64,000 nt of DNA from Mansonella perstans. Lineage: Eukaryota; Nematoda; Chromadorea; Rhabditida; Onchocercidae. The notes under the pieces are model-generated. The model made no database searches and was not told where the DNA came from. It was given only the letters and a program-made list of their open reading frames with translations. A program made the position numbers and the translations under genes. Each line of letters begins with the position of its first letter. The first letter of the stretch is position 1. Shown here piece after piece: positions 12,270 through 31,786 of this stretch. The stretch is taken from assembly GCA_037074765.1 (NCBI GenBank), contig JBAMDO010000043.1:417501-481500 (forward strand). Direction: 5' to 3'.

Positions 12270-15244
12270 TCAGTGCCCTTGCGCTAGTTTCTGTAGTGCC
12301 AGTTGCGGATTCTGAAGCATTTCTCTTATTGGACTGCGGCCGTCTGTTGTAATTGAGGAACCAAATAGTTCAGATTTGGTCTCTGTTTCCAACTTGGTGT
12401 TTTTCGCTATTTCTTGATTTTTCAAGACCCTGTAAAGCAATTACTTTTTCAGTTTAATTTTCATTGTCTACTTACTGTTGGTGGTACAAATTCTCCAAGT
12501 ACCATGGTAGTCATGCTGATCATTTTTCAAAATTTACCGTAATTTCATAATTTGAAAGTTATTTTACAGACAAAATTATTTTGCATGCATTAAAAGTGTA
12601 AAAAAATGGCTTAAAGAAATAAAATTCGTTTTAATTGTCTACTAAAATACATTGTGTTTTAGGGCAAATTATTTTAAATTTTATTATTTCAATGTATTAA
12701 ATTAATGCCAATGCTACTATTCTTAGGCGACTACCTGCTTAAGAATGTCTTACATTAAAACTGCGTTAGCAAGCTGCTAACGTAAAAATATCTGTCTTAG
12801 CTTATTGAGCTTCTCTCAAAAAATATTGACTTCAAATTCGTGTCGGTGACTAAAAGCTATGCTGCTCATTTGCATGTGCCAGAAGACAGAGGAGTAAAGA
12901 AGGAAGAAAGGAAAAACACGATGACTTAACTTCGAGATTATTCATTTTCCCATCTCATTTGAGTAATTCAAAAAATCGTTAATTAAGTAATATTGCAGAT
13001 TCGAAGAACGAGAAAAGCAGAAGATTGATTGGGCTTGTTGTTACTAACTCAATCAATTATTTCGCTTTCAATACCAGGAAAGATATCAACGTTTTTCTGT
13101 TAGCCAGCCAATAAAAATTTACAAAGATAATAAAACTCCTAGTTGAACTCGAACATATTGAGATTTTCTTGAAGCCAGTTAAAAGATTTTCAAAGGGTCA
13201 TTCTTTAAAAATGAATCATTTAATCCCTGTTAAGACATACCGTCGAGCAAACACTTCTTTTTCGGATGGCCATTCACAATCGGCACCTTGATAAATAGGT
13301 TTCGGTGAATTCCAGAAGACTTTTCCACCGAATCCAGCGTGTTCAAGAAATTTCACAACTTCTTCGTTATATTTCTGGAAAATTTAATTTAAAATTTTAG
13401 GATAACTTTATGCAAGCTTGAAAATTCAATTTATATAAAACAATAAAGAGCAAAACCAAATCAACAGCTGTATTACTTGATAAAATGTCATTGGATGGCG
13501 AGCATAAACGCTCAGCGATAACCTGTTTGCATCAGTTACAACCATATACTGATAAAGTTTTTCCTTTTCCTTTCCGTCTGTTACATTCGTATAATTTGGG
13601 CCAACGCTAATTATATTAACTGAAATTCTCAAGAAATTTTAGAATATTATTTTAGTAATGAAATATTGATGTGTGATTGCTAGTAATTTAAGTGATTTTT
13701 AATATAAATTTCAAATTCAAACGTCACTCACACTGTCGAGGATAGAAATATTCTTCAGTATACATCCAATATTGTCCAACACCAACTTTGTTCAAATCTC
13801 TTTTGTAAGTTTCAATTGGACCATTTTTTGTTATCACTCGATAAGCTTCTTCGATAGAAAATCCGTCCTCACCCATTACCGAATTCGGCCTGACTGTAAA
13901 TTTAAGTGTGATTTAACTGCTGTCAGTCACTTAATATAACAATTAGTATAGATTAAGTGCGAAATTCCGTTTTGTACTGCTGCATGAACTGTAGCAGGAG
14001 AACTTATAGTAAAGCAGTCTTCCTTAAAAAAGTTTCATTAGTAATATAGGAATAAAATCGAAGAGCGGGCAGAGTGCTGTAGAAATGTTCATTATCTTAT
14101 CATCATTAAATGAAAAATCGAAATGACTCACAGTATGCAACTGGACAAAACATGTCCGTTTTGTACACATCAAAACTTATCGCTGCTTTGTACACCTGCA
14201 ATATATATATAACTGATAATTAAGCTGTTTTCACACTGGGCATGAATATTTAAAATATTTCGGTTCTGGATTCAAATTTTATCTCTATTCTGACAACAAG
14301 ATTATTTTCATAACAAAATATTCAACTAATAAATTATAACAGCGAAATAATTTAGCTGTAAAAAAGTTCCATCATTCATCCACTAATTCACTTTAGCTGT
14401 AAGCTTTACTATCTAGCTTAAAACTTGATTTGTTAGAGTGTCCTTGATTTTGAAAGCGAAATTGCTATAGCAGCGTTGCATACTTATATAACTGTTGGTA
14501 ATAGCGTAAATACTTTATAGAAGCGCGACATCAAGGAGTTTACTAATTTGAGGCAAATATAAAAATAACCTGATACCACCGACCCATGATCTGCGGAAAT
14601 GGCACATCAATTGTTTCAACTTTGTTTTGCATCATATTACTTATACCACCAATAATGCCAGCTAAAGTGTTGATATCCATCTGAAAACTGCTAATTAATT
14701 TCTGAATGGACGGAATAAATAAAACTTGCTTTGCTTGAATGATAAAAGCCCATCATTTCTTTTTTACTCTTATCAAGTTTCCTCTACATTGTTGTAGTAC
14801 GGCAATTCTAACAGCTTATTACTACAAAATAAAGAAATAGACTAAAAATGTGATTGCAACAAATGATAAAACATGAAAAGAAATGTTTGGTAATGATTAA
14901 TTACTACTTCACCATGAAGCATGAAAATGTTAAACAATTTTTTTTACAAGAGATGATCTATATAATTTTATTAATTAATGCCAACAGATAATTACGTATT
15001 CCGAGTTTTTAATTTTCATACCATTTTAATGATGGAGATTCCTATTTGATAATTATATAGAACGGGTGGATGCTATAATAACCATTTTAAAAAATGTGAA
15101 TAAATATGTACTTTCAAAAACTAACTATCCAAAAAATTTTCAGCTCATATAATTTTGAAAAGATGTAAATCGGCTTACCGGATTTTCGCCAATGGCTTCT
15201 ACATAGCTGATAATAAGGATAGGTAATAAGAATAGTGATATCAT
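12270..15244 (-). CDS. Secreted lipocalin-family protein C (short N-terminus, C-terminal tail)
   Basis: Seven phase-consistent exons: 15244-15179, 14680-14570, 14195-14132, 13893-13732, 13619-13477, 13374-13241 and 12429-12270, giving 279 residues. The first exon encodes only a clean signal peptide (MISLFLLPILIISYVEA). The GxW motif is GRWYQ at 55-59, directly after a short linker, so this paralog lacks the 200-350 residue extensions of A, B and D. The first Cys is in DMFCPVAY and the partner in GADCEW. The core keeps the phase-1 introns and a VYARHP turn. After the usual domain end comes a 53-residue charged tail encoded by the last exon, absent from the other three. The family call is secure from the GxW motif, Cys pair and shared intron phases. 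The tail function and ligand are unknown. Confidence 0.83.
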
Positions 15245-15490
15245 TGTATCGAAGAAGATAATTCGAGTGCTGTATGATGAGTTGAGCACTAACATTATGT
15301 AATATGGAGCTGTTCAATGGGGTAAGGTTGTTGACCTAAGAATTAAACTTTCTTCATCTGTTCACGATCCGATTAGACCTTGAAATTTGCGATGTTAAAT
15401 CTAGGTTAATATTCTACACCACCATTCCTTTTTACAAGAACCACTGATTCTCTTAATGGGATACCCACCTACAAAATATGTATTACATAC

Positions 15491-15682
15491 TCAACACACA
15501 ACTGTATTACAAATTTCATTGTTTTCAAAGGCACACTGAAATTGCCGCATTTTAAGTTCATTTTCCATTTGTTGTAAATCTTTTTCTTGTAACCACGAAG
15601 GATCGTTTGATGCAGAATTTTGCTCGCACATATTTCCTTGGCCTACATCGTCAATTTTGTATTTGTTGTTATTTCTCGCCAA
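15491..15682 (-). CDS. Weak candidate exon, hydrophilic, unrecognised
   Basis: Open minus-strand frame of about 60 residues, rich in Asn, Gln and Glu, with four Cys (MCEQN, QFQCAF, EICNTV, VVC). An in-frame ATG lies inside it (at MCEQN). Its composition looks more like protein than the surrounding shadow frames. It sits 250 bases upstream of the lipocalin C start, which already has its own signal peptide, so it is not needed there. No family recognised, no convincing acceptor or donor. Could be a small independent gene or chance. Confidence 0.18.
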   Translation of the reverse strand: MARNNNKYKIDDVGQGNMCEQNSASNDPSWLQEKDLQQMENELKMRQFQCAFENNEICNTVVC

Positions 15683-17075
15683 TAAATATCAATGTTTTTC
15701 AGTATGGGAGAAAGCTTTTTTTTATATGCCAAATGAAATGTGTAATAAGCACTTAAAAAATGATTGAGCCAGTTCAGTAGCTGCTGTCTTTTACGAATTA
15801 ACGATTACTATGGGGAAGATCCCTAGGAAATTTTCGAAAAAAACTGGAAAGATGCTTCATTACAGAGTCATTCTCAAACTTGACCTTTATATCTATTATG
15901 GAATCAAAGTTATGAAATAAGACCTTATCATCTTCCTAATTATTCAAACCTTTTTTTAAAATGACATTTAAGCTATCAATAAAAGTCAGCAGTACCGGAG
16001 TGAAAGAACCAAGCCAGCAGGCATTTAGAATTATCACAAATTACCACACAAATCTGGTCCTCGTTCAAAGAAACGATGTTTTTGAACAAATGTGTCAGTT
16101 TTCATTTAACTATAACTGCTTAAATTTGTTTCATTCATCTTTCATAAATTTGGTGATACAGTGGTTCATATTCTCCAAATTTATAAAACTTGACATTGCA
16201 TTTCAAACCGTAAGTAAGTTGTAGTGCAGACAGAATAGTAAAATTTTTTTCTTCTAGATAGCAGTAGTGGGATCTTTTCTTTTAAATAGAATCTTTTAGA
16301 CAGAGCAGTAGAATATCTTCTTCTTGTATTGGCAGAAACGGTACAGCACTGAGCTGCAAATACGCTTAATGCATATGCTCTAAAGGTAATAGAATAAGTT
16401 TAAACATTTTAATCAAAAGTGAAAATTATATCACAGAATTTTAGCAAGAAAAAGATAGGTATGTAACCCAGTGAAAAACAAATTGGAAACATATCAGTGA
16501 TCTGCATGATTTACCCATTATCCAGAATAATTACAGCTTGATAATCAATTGCTTCAAAAAAACCTTAGAATGATAATTTCAATCAACAATTCAGAATAAG
16601 TTTTAGCAAACTTTCAATCAAATAATAGTAGTTTTTAGCATACAGAAAACACAAGGTCAAGACAGGTACAGCTGCTTATTTTAATTGCTAAACAAAAGGT
16701 GCTTGTTGGACATTGGTTAACTTACCTAGTGAGACTTGCTTTAGCAATTATCCGATAAAATTTCAAATCACTTGCATTATGTGGTTAGGGCTAAAATAAT
16801 GGGAGACTTATAACAAATTTAAAAATGATGCAAAACTTGGTTCCATTGTTTCAGAATTTTCTCCAAAATTCAACTTAACTTTGCCAATAAAATTAACTTA
16901 GAATTTCATCTGTAAAAAATAAATCAGTGCTTCGTATTACTAAAAAATAGATCAGTGTTTGTTATTATTTAATTTTTTATTCTTTTTTTTTAGTACACCG
17001 TATTTGTTTTTTTTTTATGGTCGTGTTTTTTGTTTTTTGACTTTCGTTTATAATGATTTTTTTATATCTTTTGAA

Positions 17076-17090
17076 TTTATTTGTTTTATT
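17076..17090 (-). terminator. Poly(A) signals, lipocalin D
   Basis: Two AATAAA hexamers on the minus strand (17076-17081 and 17085-17090) lie about 220 bases past the lipocalin D stop codon. They are suitable for 3' end formation. Confidence 0.5.
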
Positions 17091-17306
17091 GAGGATGTGT
17101 TTTTGGTTAAGTTTCCTGTTTTCAACATCACAGGTTGAACGATCTGTAAGCAATAAAAAATAAGAGTGCCACTACTTTTATATTTGTCAAGCACAACTTC
17201 ACTTGCCTCTCGACCTTTCGAAAGATGACTTGAAAGATATATCTGTACAGTAAACAAACCAAACAAAGACAATAAAAATAAACTAGCTATTGGTAAATAA
17301 CGAAGC

Positions 17307-20300
17307 TTAGGTCAACCGTTTACTTGGTCCAAATACTTCAAAAGTACTATCAGCATACTGACAGGAGCTATAGCTGGCTGGTTGTAGCATATTAAAAGCT
17401 CTAACGAAGCCATTAATAAAACCTTGATCTTCTAACCACCGCAGTACTTCTTGCTCGTATTTCGCTTTAAATTTATCCGGATCACGAACTAACACCGTTA
17501 CGGGATATTTCACCCAGTTTGACACGACTGCCCATTCATACTGTGGATTACCAAATGGATCTGTCCCTTTTGGACCCAACTTGTAAATCCAAACTGCAAA
17601 TAAACGATTTATAAACTTACAAACTTGAGAGAAATGCGTTCATCAGAATTAAAATTTAGGCCAAATTTTTACAACAAGCTGTTATTCAGTTCCTTTTGAA
17701 GTTTTGAACTTTTTGAAGCACGATAAACCTCACTGGCGCTAAATCGACCAACCTTATTTTAGCTTCCAAAATTAACTATATCTTATCTCGATTTTAGGCG
17801 AAAAAAGAGCTAATCTGAAAATGCAACAAAAGAAATAAAATAGATCGAACAAGCTTAAGCTTAATCTGATACGATATCAGCATAATCATAATAAAAGTGA
17901 TATTACGAACATGGCTGTGCATCAGGAGTTTCTGAGCTGTGCAACTGCAACATTGCATCTTTATTACCTCCACGAAAAGCATAACCGATTGAATAACGTA
18001 CAGGACCGAATTCACTTCCCTCACGATAGATTTTCAATGCGGTAAAAGTAGCTGTCTTATCGTTCTTTGTTAAGCCACCATCTATATTAAATGATTGTAT
18101 TTTAAGCAAATCAGTTTAGCTATTATAACATCAAGATAGTGTAAACTACAGAAAATAACCTCAAGATTACTGATTGAAATGTAATCACAATTTTTGTTGA
18201 AAATCACTCCAAGTCAACTGATCCCATTGTTAACATTTAAAAATGAAATTAAAATGAAGGAATGATAAACGAACAGTGATGTACAACGCAACGTTGTTCA
18301 GTAGCACGAGGACTGTTGATACCTTCAAACCACCTTCCCATAAATTTGTGCAAGTCGAAATCTTCAGGTGTTGGTGGTAACAGTGCATCAGTGACGTTAT
18401 CAGCAAGAATCTGCAATTGCTCCGGTGGTATCACATCAGCCAGTGTCGTTCCATTCGAAATACGACGCGTTATTGAACCTACATTTAAATATTATGCATT
18501 TAAATATTATGCATGAAACATATGTGAAAAATATTATTCATGCTTCTACACAGGAATTTTCATGAAATAGTATACAGAACCGAAAACAGACCAATAAGCT
18601 GGACAACATCTATTTGACCCTGTTCATTACGAGGTATTCCACCCGGCAACAATGGGAAGCCAGGTATTCGAGGCAGTCCCGCATGAGCTGGTCCACGTCC
18701 ACCACCAGCGCCAAGCGCCGCTGCTACCCCAGAAAGTACTCGCTGCGCAGCATTCTGCTGACGCCGAATTCCGGAACGAGATACACTCTGTGCTGCAGCT
18801 TTAGCTTCAGCATCCGTTGAATATGCAACAGCTGTATCGCCGGAGGCACTTGTTCCCAATAAACTGGGAATGCCTTGTGAAAGTGCATCAGCTACACCAG
18901 CTAAAAAAAGACTTTTAGCTTAGAAGTTCGTGAAATTTTTAGCAATTTTTCAAAAACTGAATCATATTCTAAGTCTTGAAAACAGAACTTCAAAATGAGA
19001 ACGCCAATAAAATAAAAAGATTTTCAGTATAAAAGAGTTTTGTATGCAAAAGTTTTTAAACCAATAATTTGCAACAGTGACTTACTGTCTTGAACCAGTT
19101 TTCTTATTGAACTTGATAACAAGCCAATAAGGCCATTCTCCCCAGGAGTGGCTTCAGGTAAAGGGATACTGCCTGTGCCGCGATAATCTGTGGGACCTGT
19201 TGCTTCGTTGTACAACTGGTTCAGCTGGTTTCCAAATGCTGGATTTGCTTGTGACAATACATCTGCAATCAAGTTGACCTATATGCAAATTACAATTAAT
19301 GTCATGAATTCCAAGGTATGTACGAACCATTCTGTGAAGCTGAAGGTGACAGATTTCCGGAAATGTGCGTCAATGGCAAGCCTTGAACAGGTATTCCTGC
19401 AGCTCTCAATTCCTAAAACTTTAAATTGGAGCATTTTTGATAATCACTTCCTATGCCAAAACTTGTATCTTTTTTTACATGCAATAAGAAACCTGGATAG
19501 CGCCTGCGAAACCGTCCGGATGATTGCCAGTAAGACCTGGTATGCCGAAACTGTCGAGACCGAAAAATTTGATAAGCTGGTTCTGTACATCTGGTGGTAT
19601 GTTTATTGGAGGTGGGGGTGGTGGTGTTGCTATGGAACGTGGCACAAATTCTTGTTCCATGGCTGGTGACTAAACATTTCATGATTTTGTTTCTTATTTC
19701 AGAGAAACAGATTATGGCCTTAAATGTTTTACTATGATTTTTTCAATTATCGAATGAAGAGAAACTGTGAAATTTTGAATCATGCTAGAAAACTGATGTA
19801 TTAAATACATTTATTAAACTAATGCGTGCTCATTAAAAGTAAAGTTGATGTCATACTGTCCTTGTGTGCCTACACAATTTGTGAGTTGGTTTCATTCATC
19901 TAATGACATATTTCTGGGAGGTGACAGTGGCGAAATTATTACCGGTGCAGTGAATTTAGCGCAAACAGCCTAAATTTTCTTAACTTCTTTCTTACTCAAT
20001 ATTGTTTCTGCTGAAAAGTTTTAGCCCATGAAAGTTTTCACGGCATTACTTCAGCATTTTTTCGAAATGTTTGTTATTTTCAATTTCATTTCCCATCATT
20101 GTAATTCAGTTACAGGGAACTTCATATCGTAAGGAGAAGATATAAACACAAAGACACGAGACCTCAACATGAAGACACAAATCCAGATACCCCAAAACCT
20201 CAAATTTTGAAAATAATTCACGGAATTTTGACATCAAAATATAAACTTTCTAAAGTATTTCGTGGACTAAACATGAACTTGCCGGCGGTATAACGGGAAG

Positions 20301-20531
20301 TTGAGCAGCAGGGGTCAATGAAGGACGATTTCCTAAATGCGTCCTTTGAGGGCGATTAGCTGATGCAGCTTGCGCTGATAGCGACTGTATAGGATGAGGC
20401 GGTACCATTTCCTTCATAAAATTTGGTTTTCGGTTTTGTGGGGGCAATCTGATTGTTATCGGTCGATCACTAATATCTGCATGTGTTATACCAGTAGCAA
20501 TCAGAAACACACAAATCGTTCTCATAATCAT
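17307..20531 (-). CDS. Secreted lipocalin-family protein D (Pro/Gly-rich N-terminal extension)
   Basis: Eight exons proposed: 20531-20283, 19669-19493, 19412-19328, 19278-19086, 18900-18592, 18478-18275, 18081-17911 and 17593-17307, about 558 residues. Signal peptide at 1-18 (MIMRTICVFLIATGITHA), then an extension of about 365 residues with Pro/Gly-rich stretches (a run of Pro near residue 95, GLPRIPGFP, an Ala/Gly segment), then GRWFE, the first Cys (QRCVVHH), AVVSNW, VLVRDP and a C-terminal Cys in YSSCQY. Closest to paralog A; the intron after GxW is absent here. Two oddities: intron 1 fits best as a GC-AG intron (GCAAGT at 20282), and no standard donor joins exon 3 to exon 4 in frame, so that junction is unresolved. 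Lipocalin call firm, intactness slightly uncertain. Confidence 0.8.
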
Positions 20532-23500
20532 TAGTATCTCTTTTTATCTAAAAGAAGCAAATGTCAGAAATACTCTTTCACCTCAAGATTCCATGTGCAC
20601 AAAACATTTAAGAAAATAAAATTCCAAATTTTCAATTTTGTGAAGTGAAAAATGATAACAAAGCAAGCATTTAGTATTAAATGAATTTTTTCCTTAGCTG
20701 GTTTGATCTGAATTTAACAAATTCTTCGCTTTTTTTAATCTTAAAGTCAGGGAGTAAGCAGCAGGAAGCGAAACATAACTGGCAATGCTCTGAATTGGTA
20801 GAACTTCTTCGTAATTAATTTAATCATCATTAGATGTTATCGGGTATTAGTAGTGAATTGAGTAACAAATCAAACGAATTATTTGAACGTGAAATTTTCG
20901 AAAAGATTAGTAATACTAAACACTTTCGATATTAGCAGTAAATTTAGATCAAAGAATGATTTTTCTTCGCCATTTTGAAATCGGAATCTCTAAACTACAT
21001 CGTTAAAACGTAGTATTTATAACGAAGAAATGAACTAGATTAGCACTGAAACAAATGCTGGCGGATTATGTATGCGTGTGAAGCTTAGGTCGATGCAATC
21101 CGAGAATCATGTGATAATGGGTCACTGCTTATGATGGATGACCGGAAAAGTCCGGAAAAACACAGACTGTACAATTCTTTCAGCTATTCACAAAAGTAGC
21201 CAGAGGCTTATAACAGAATATTCTTCACAGTGCTAATCGTTTTCAATGACTAGGACAAAAAGTAATCAGAATTGCCGATAGGTGATGATGAAAACAAAAG
21301 AAAAAAAAGAACAAACTAGTAATTAAAGTGAGAATTATTTTTTATTTTGGTCCTACCATAAATCATTAAGCTATATACAACAGAAATTGAAATTAGAATT
21401 GTCCATCACAAAAACAATAATATGCATTGACAACTAGTGCTTTCTACATCAATATGACCATCCTGTACTGCAGATCAGTAAAACTTCAATATAATTCGCT
21501 AACTGAACAAGATTGCTCGCTGATACATTAGAAGTGGCAATACGGTGATACTTGAAACAGCTCGGTTTTTAAATATACTTTGAGCGCATGCAGTTTGAGT
21601 TATAGGACATTTTGTGCTACATCATTTGGGATTTTGCCGAAAAATTATTGCGCAAATCTGTAATTTATCAGATTTAGTACTATACAGCATACCAAGCATA
21701 AAAATGCAGAAAATTATCGAACATTAAAATTGAGAAAGAGAAATTGCAGTTCAAATCGTGCCATGCGCTTCCGTGCAACTGAGATGAGTGAAAATGTAGA
21801 AAGGGGCAGCTGTCGATGACCACATATAAATTTCTGAAAGGTAAAAACTTAAACTAGGCCAAGGGCGATGGGAAGAATACCAATTAGAGCATGACTGTCA
21901 CTTTGATGTGCTCCAATAGTAGCCCGTATTGAACTGACCCAAATAGAAACTACCAAACAATTTATCTGATTTTGCACAACGATAACAACCTTTCAAATAT
22001 TTGGGTAAGGACAACAAATCTTAGTGGTGAATTCTAGTGGTGAATGCTTATACCCACTGCAAAGTATCAACAAAATAAAACCATAGCATGACTTGTGTTA
22101 CAAAGTTCCAGTCATGCCTTACACTCCTTCCCCAACAAGTCCAACCTCAACTCCTACTCGCCTACACTACCTAATCTATTCATTTTCAAGAAAATATGTA
22201 GAAACTAATCTCCGTTGAAATGATATCGTCGAAACTTTCTCATCACAACGCGAGAATGTCACTCACCAGAAATAAACGCATAACTATACATATAATCACT
22301 ACCCCTGCATCTACAGTCATCATTCTTTAATTCACTTGACTGAACTGTCTAAATTTAAATAATCAAACATGCACTTTTTGGAATGCGAAAAATGATCAGT
22401 AATAATTTATTCGCCTTCATTCGTCATAACAATTCTGTGAGACAAAAAAAATTTATTAACAAATTCAGGGTGTGCATTTGGAGACGAACGTTATGGCTAT
22501 GATGCACGCCTCGATTTGCTTGCACACAATACAATAACACGACAAACAAAACGGAGGAACAAGTAAACCATTTTAAAAACAAAGCAAGAAATTCATATAT
22601 TAAATAAGACAGTCCACTGTTGAAAAGAATTCCTCCTCAGCGAAAAATGAGTCAAAATACCTCTCTACAATTGTGTCTAACACAGAAAATAAATAAATCT
22701 AACTCATCAAATAAAAGTAATCTCACTTGTGCGGGCATCACATTATCAGGCTTATTCAAGCGCTCTGATAATAACAGGAAAAGTCGGGGAAAAAATAATA
22801 CTCCCAAATATGGATGATGCTACGCTATATGCAGCGAAATAAACACTACAAAGCCAAGTGGTTAAAAAATTCTCCCATATAGTAAACCACACTAGTATAA
22901 AAAAATATCGAAATAGACCAGAAGGAAATAACGGATGACAGCACAAAAATCTGAAAAGCCTAGACCAAATCGGATAAATTTGACACTACTAATGAGCGAA
23001 ATCGCCAGTAACTGAAGGAAGACTGCGTTGCCTGGCAAAAGGGATGACAATTATGATACAATCAGATGCGAAAAAGCCATCAAAGTATTGGCATATAAAT
23101 GCAAAAAAAAAAGACTTTACTTTAGAAGTGAAAAGCAACAGCAACAGCAAGATAAATTCAACGATATTTTCTCTCATAATGAACAAGTACAATCACCGCG
23201 ACCAAATATACTGCTGAATACTACTGACTTTCACAAAATTTAAGGAACTGCAGTTTCGCAAAAATATTTCATTAAAGTACTTCTCATAGAGTTATTCAGA
23301 ACTATAGTTTTGCAAAAATATTTCATTAAAGTACTCCTCCTCATGCAGTTCTTCAGAACTGCAGTTTCACAAAAACATTTTGTTAAAGTGCTCCTCTTTA
23401 AAAATACTTCGTTAAAGTATTTCTCCTCATAACATCAATAATAGTCAGCACCACTACGATACTATTCATAACGGATGAATGCTTAGAACGTACCACAAGG

Positions 23501-23537
23501 CAGCGTGACTGCTGGATTATTAAAAATTAGTGAAACA
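20532..23537. other. Intergenic, upstream of lipocalin D / downstream of USP7
   Basis: Three kilobases with no supported gene. Lys/Ser/Asn-rich frames at 22620-22817 and 23028-23243 show no family similarity and no exon boundaries. An imperfect 54-57 base tandem repeat lies at 23245-23430. The 5' control region of lipocalin D should be at the left end, and the USP7 3' UTR at the right end. Confidence 0.5.
23245..23430. repeat. Imperfect tandem repeat, about 54-57 bp, 3+ copies
   Basis: Copies begin at 23245, 23299 and 23356 (GAACT, then CAGTTT/TAGTTT, CAAAAA, a T-rich core, TTAAAGT, CTCCTC). A shorter fourth, partial unit follows at about 23397. Divergence between copies is moderate. It lies about 110 bases past the USP7 stop and so probably within its 3' UTR or just beyond. 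Confidence 0.8.

Positions 23538-31786
<8,249 letters not shown>

Larger units (their letters stand above)
15245..17306. other. Intergenic between lipocalins C and D
   Basis: No firm gene. It holds the upstream region of gene C, a weak coding candidate at 15491-15682 (listed separately) and the 3' UTR of gene D. Two minus-strand AATAAA hexamers at 17076-17090 suit D transcripts. A minus-strand frame at 17048-17300 with a hydrophobic start has no ATG and overlaps those hexamers. Confidence 0.5.

Noticed and set aside
11983..12287. Overlapping frames on both strands with Tyr/Ile/Val/Cys/His runs
   Set aside because: They follow the TA/TG microsatellite and its flanks. The true coding strand here is the last exon of lipocalin C in another frame.
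12481..12520. Possible extra small exon between the last two exons of lipocalin C
   Set aside because: Its donor looks good, but inclusion breaks phase or introduces a stop. Direct joining of 13241 to 12429 is in frame.
17048..17300. Minus-strand open frame with a hydrophobic, signal-like start just past the lipocalin D stop
   Set aside because: No ATG, no clear acceptor, no family similarity, and it overlaps two AATAAA hexamers suited to the lipocalin D 3' UTR.
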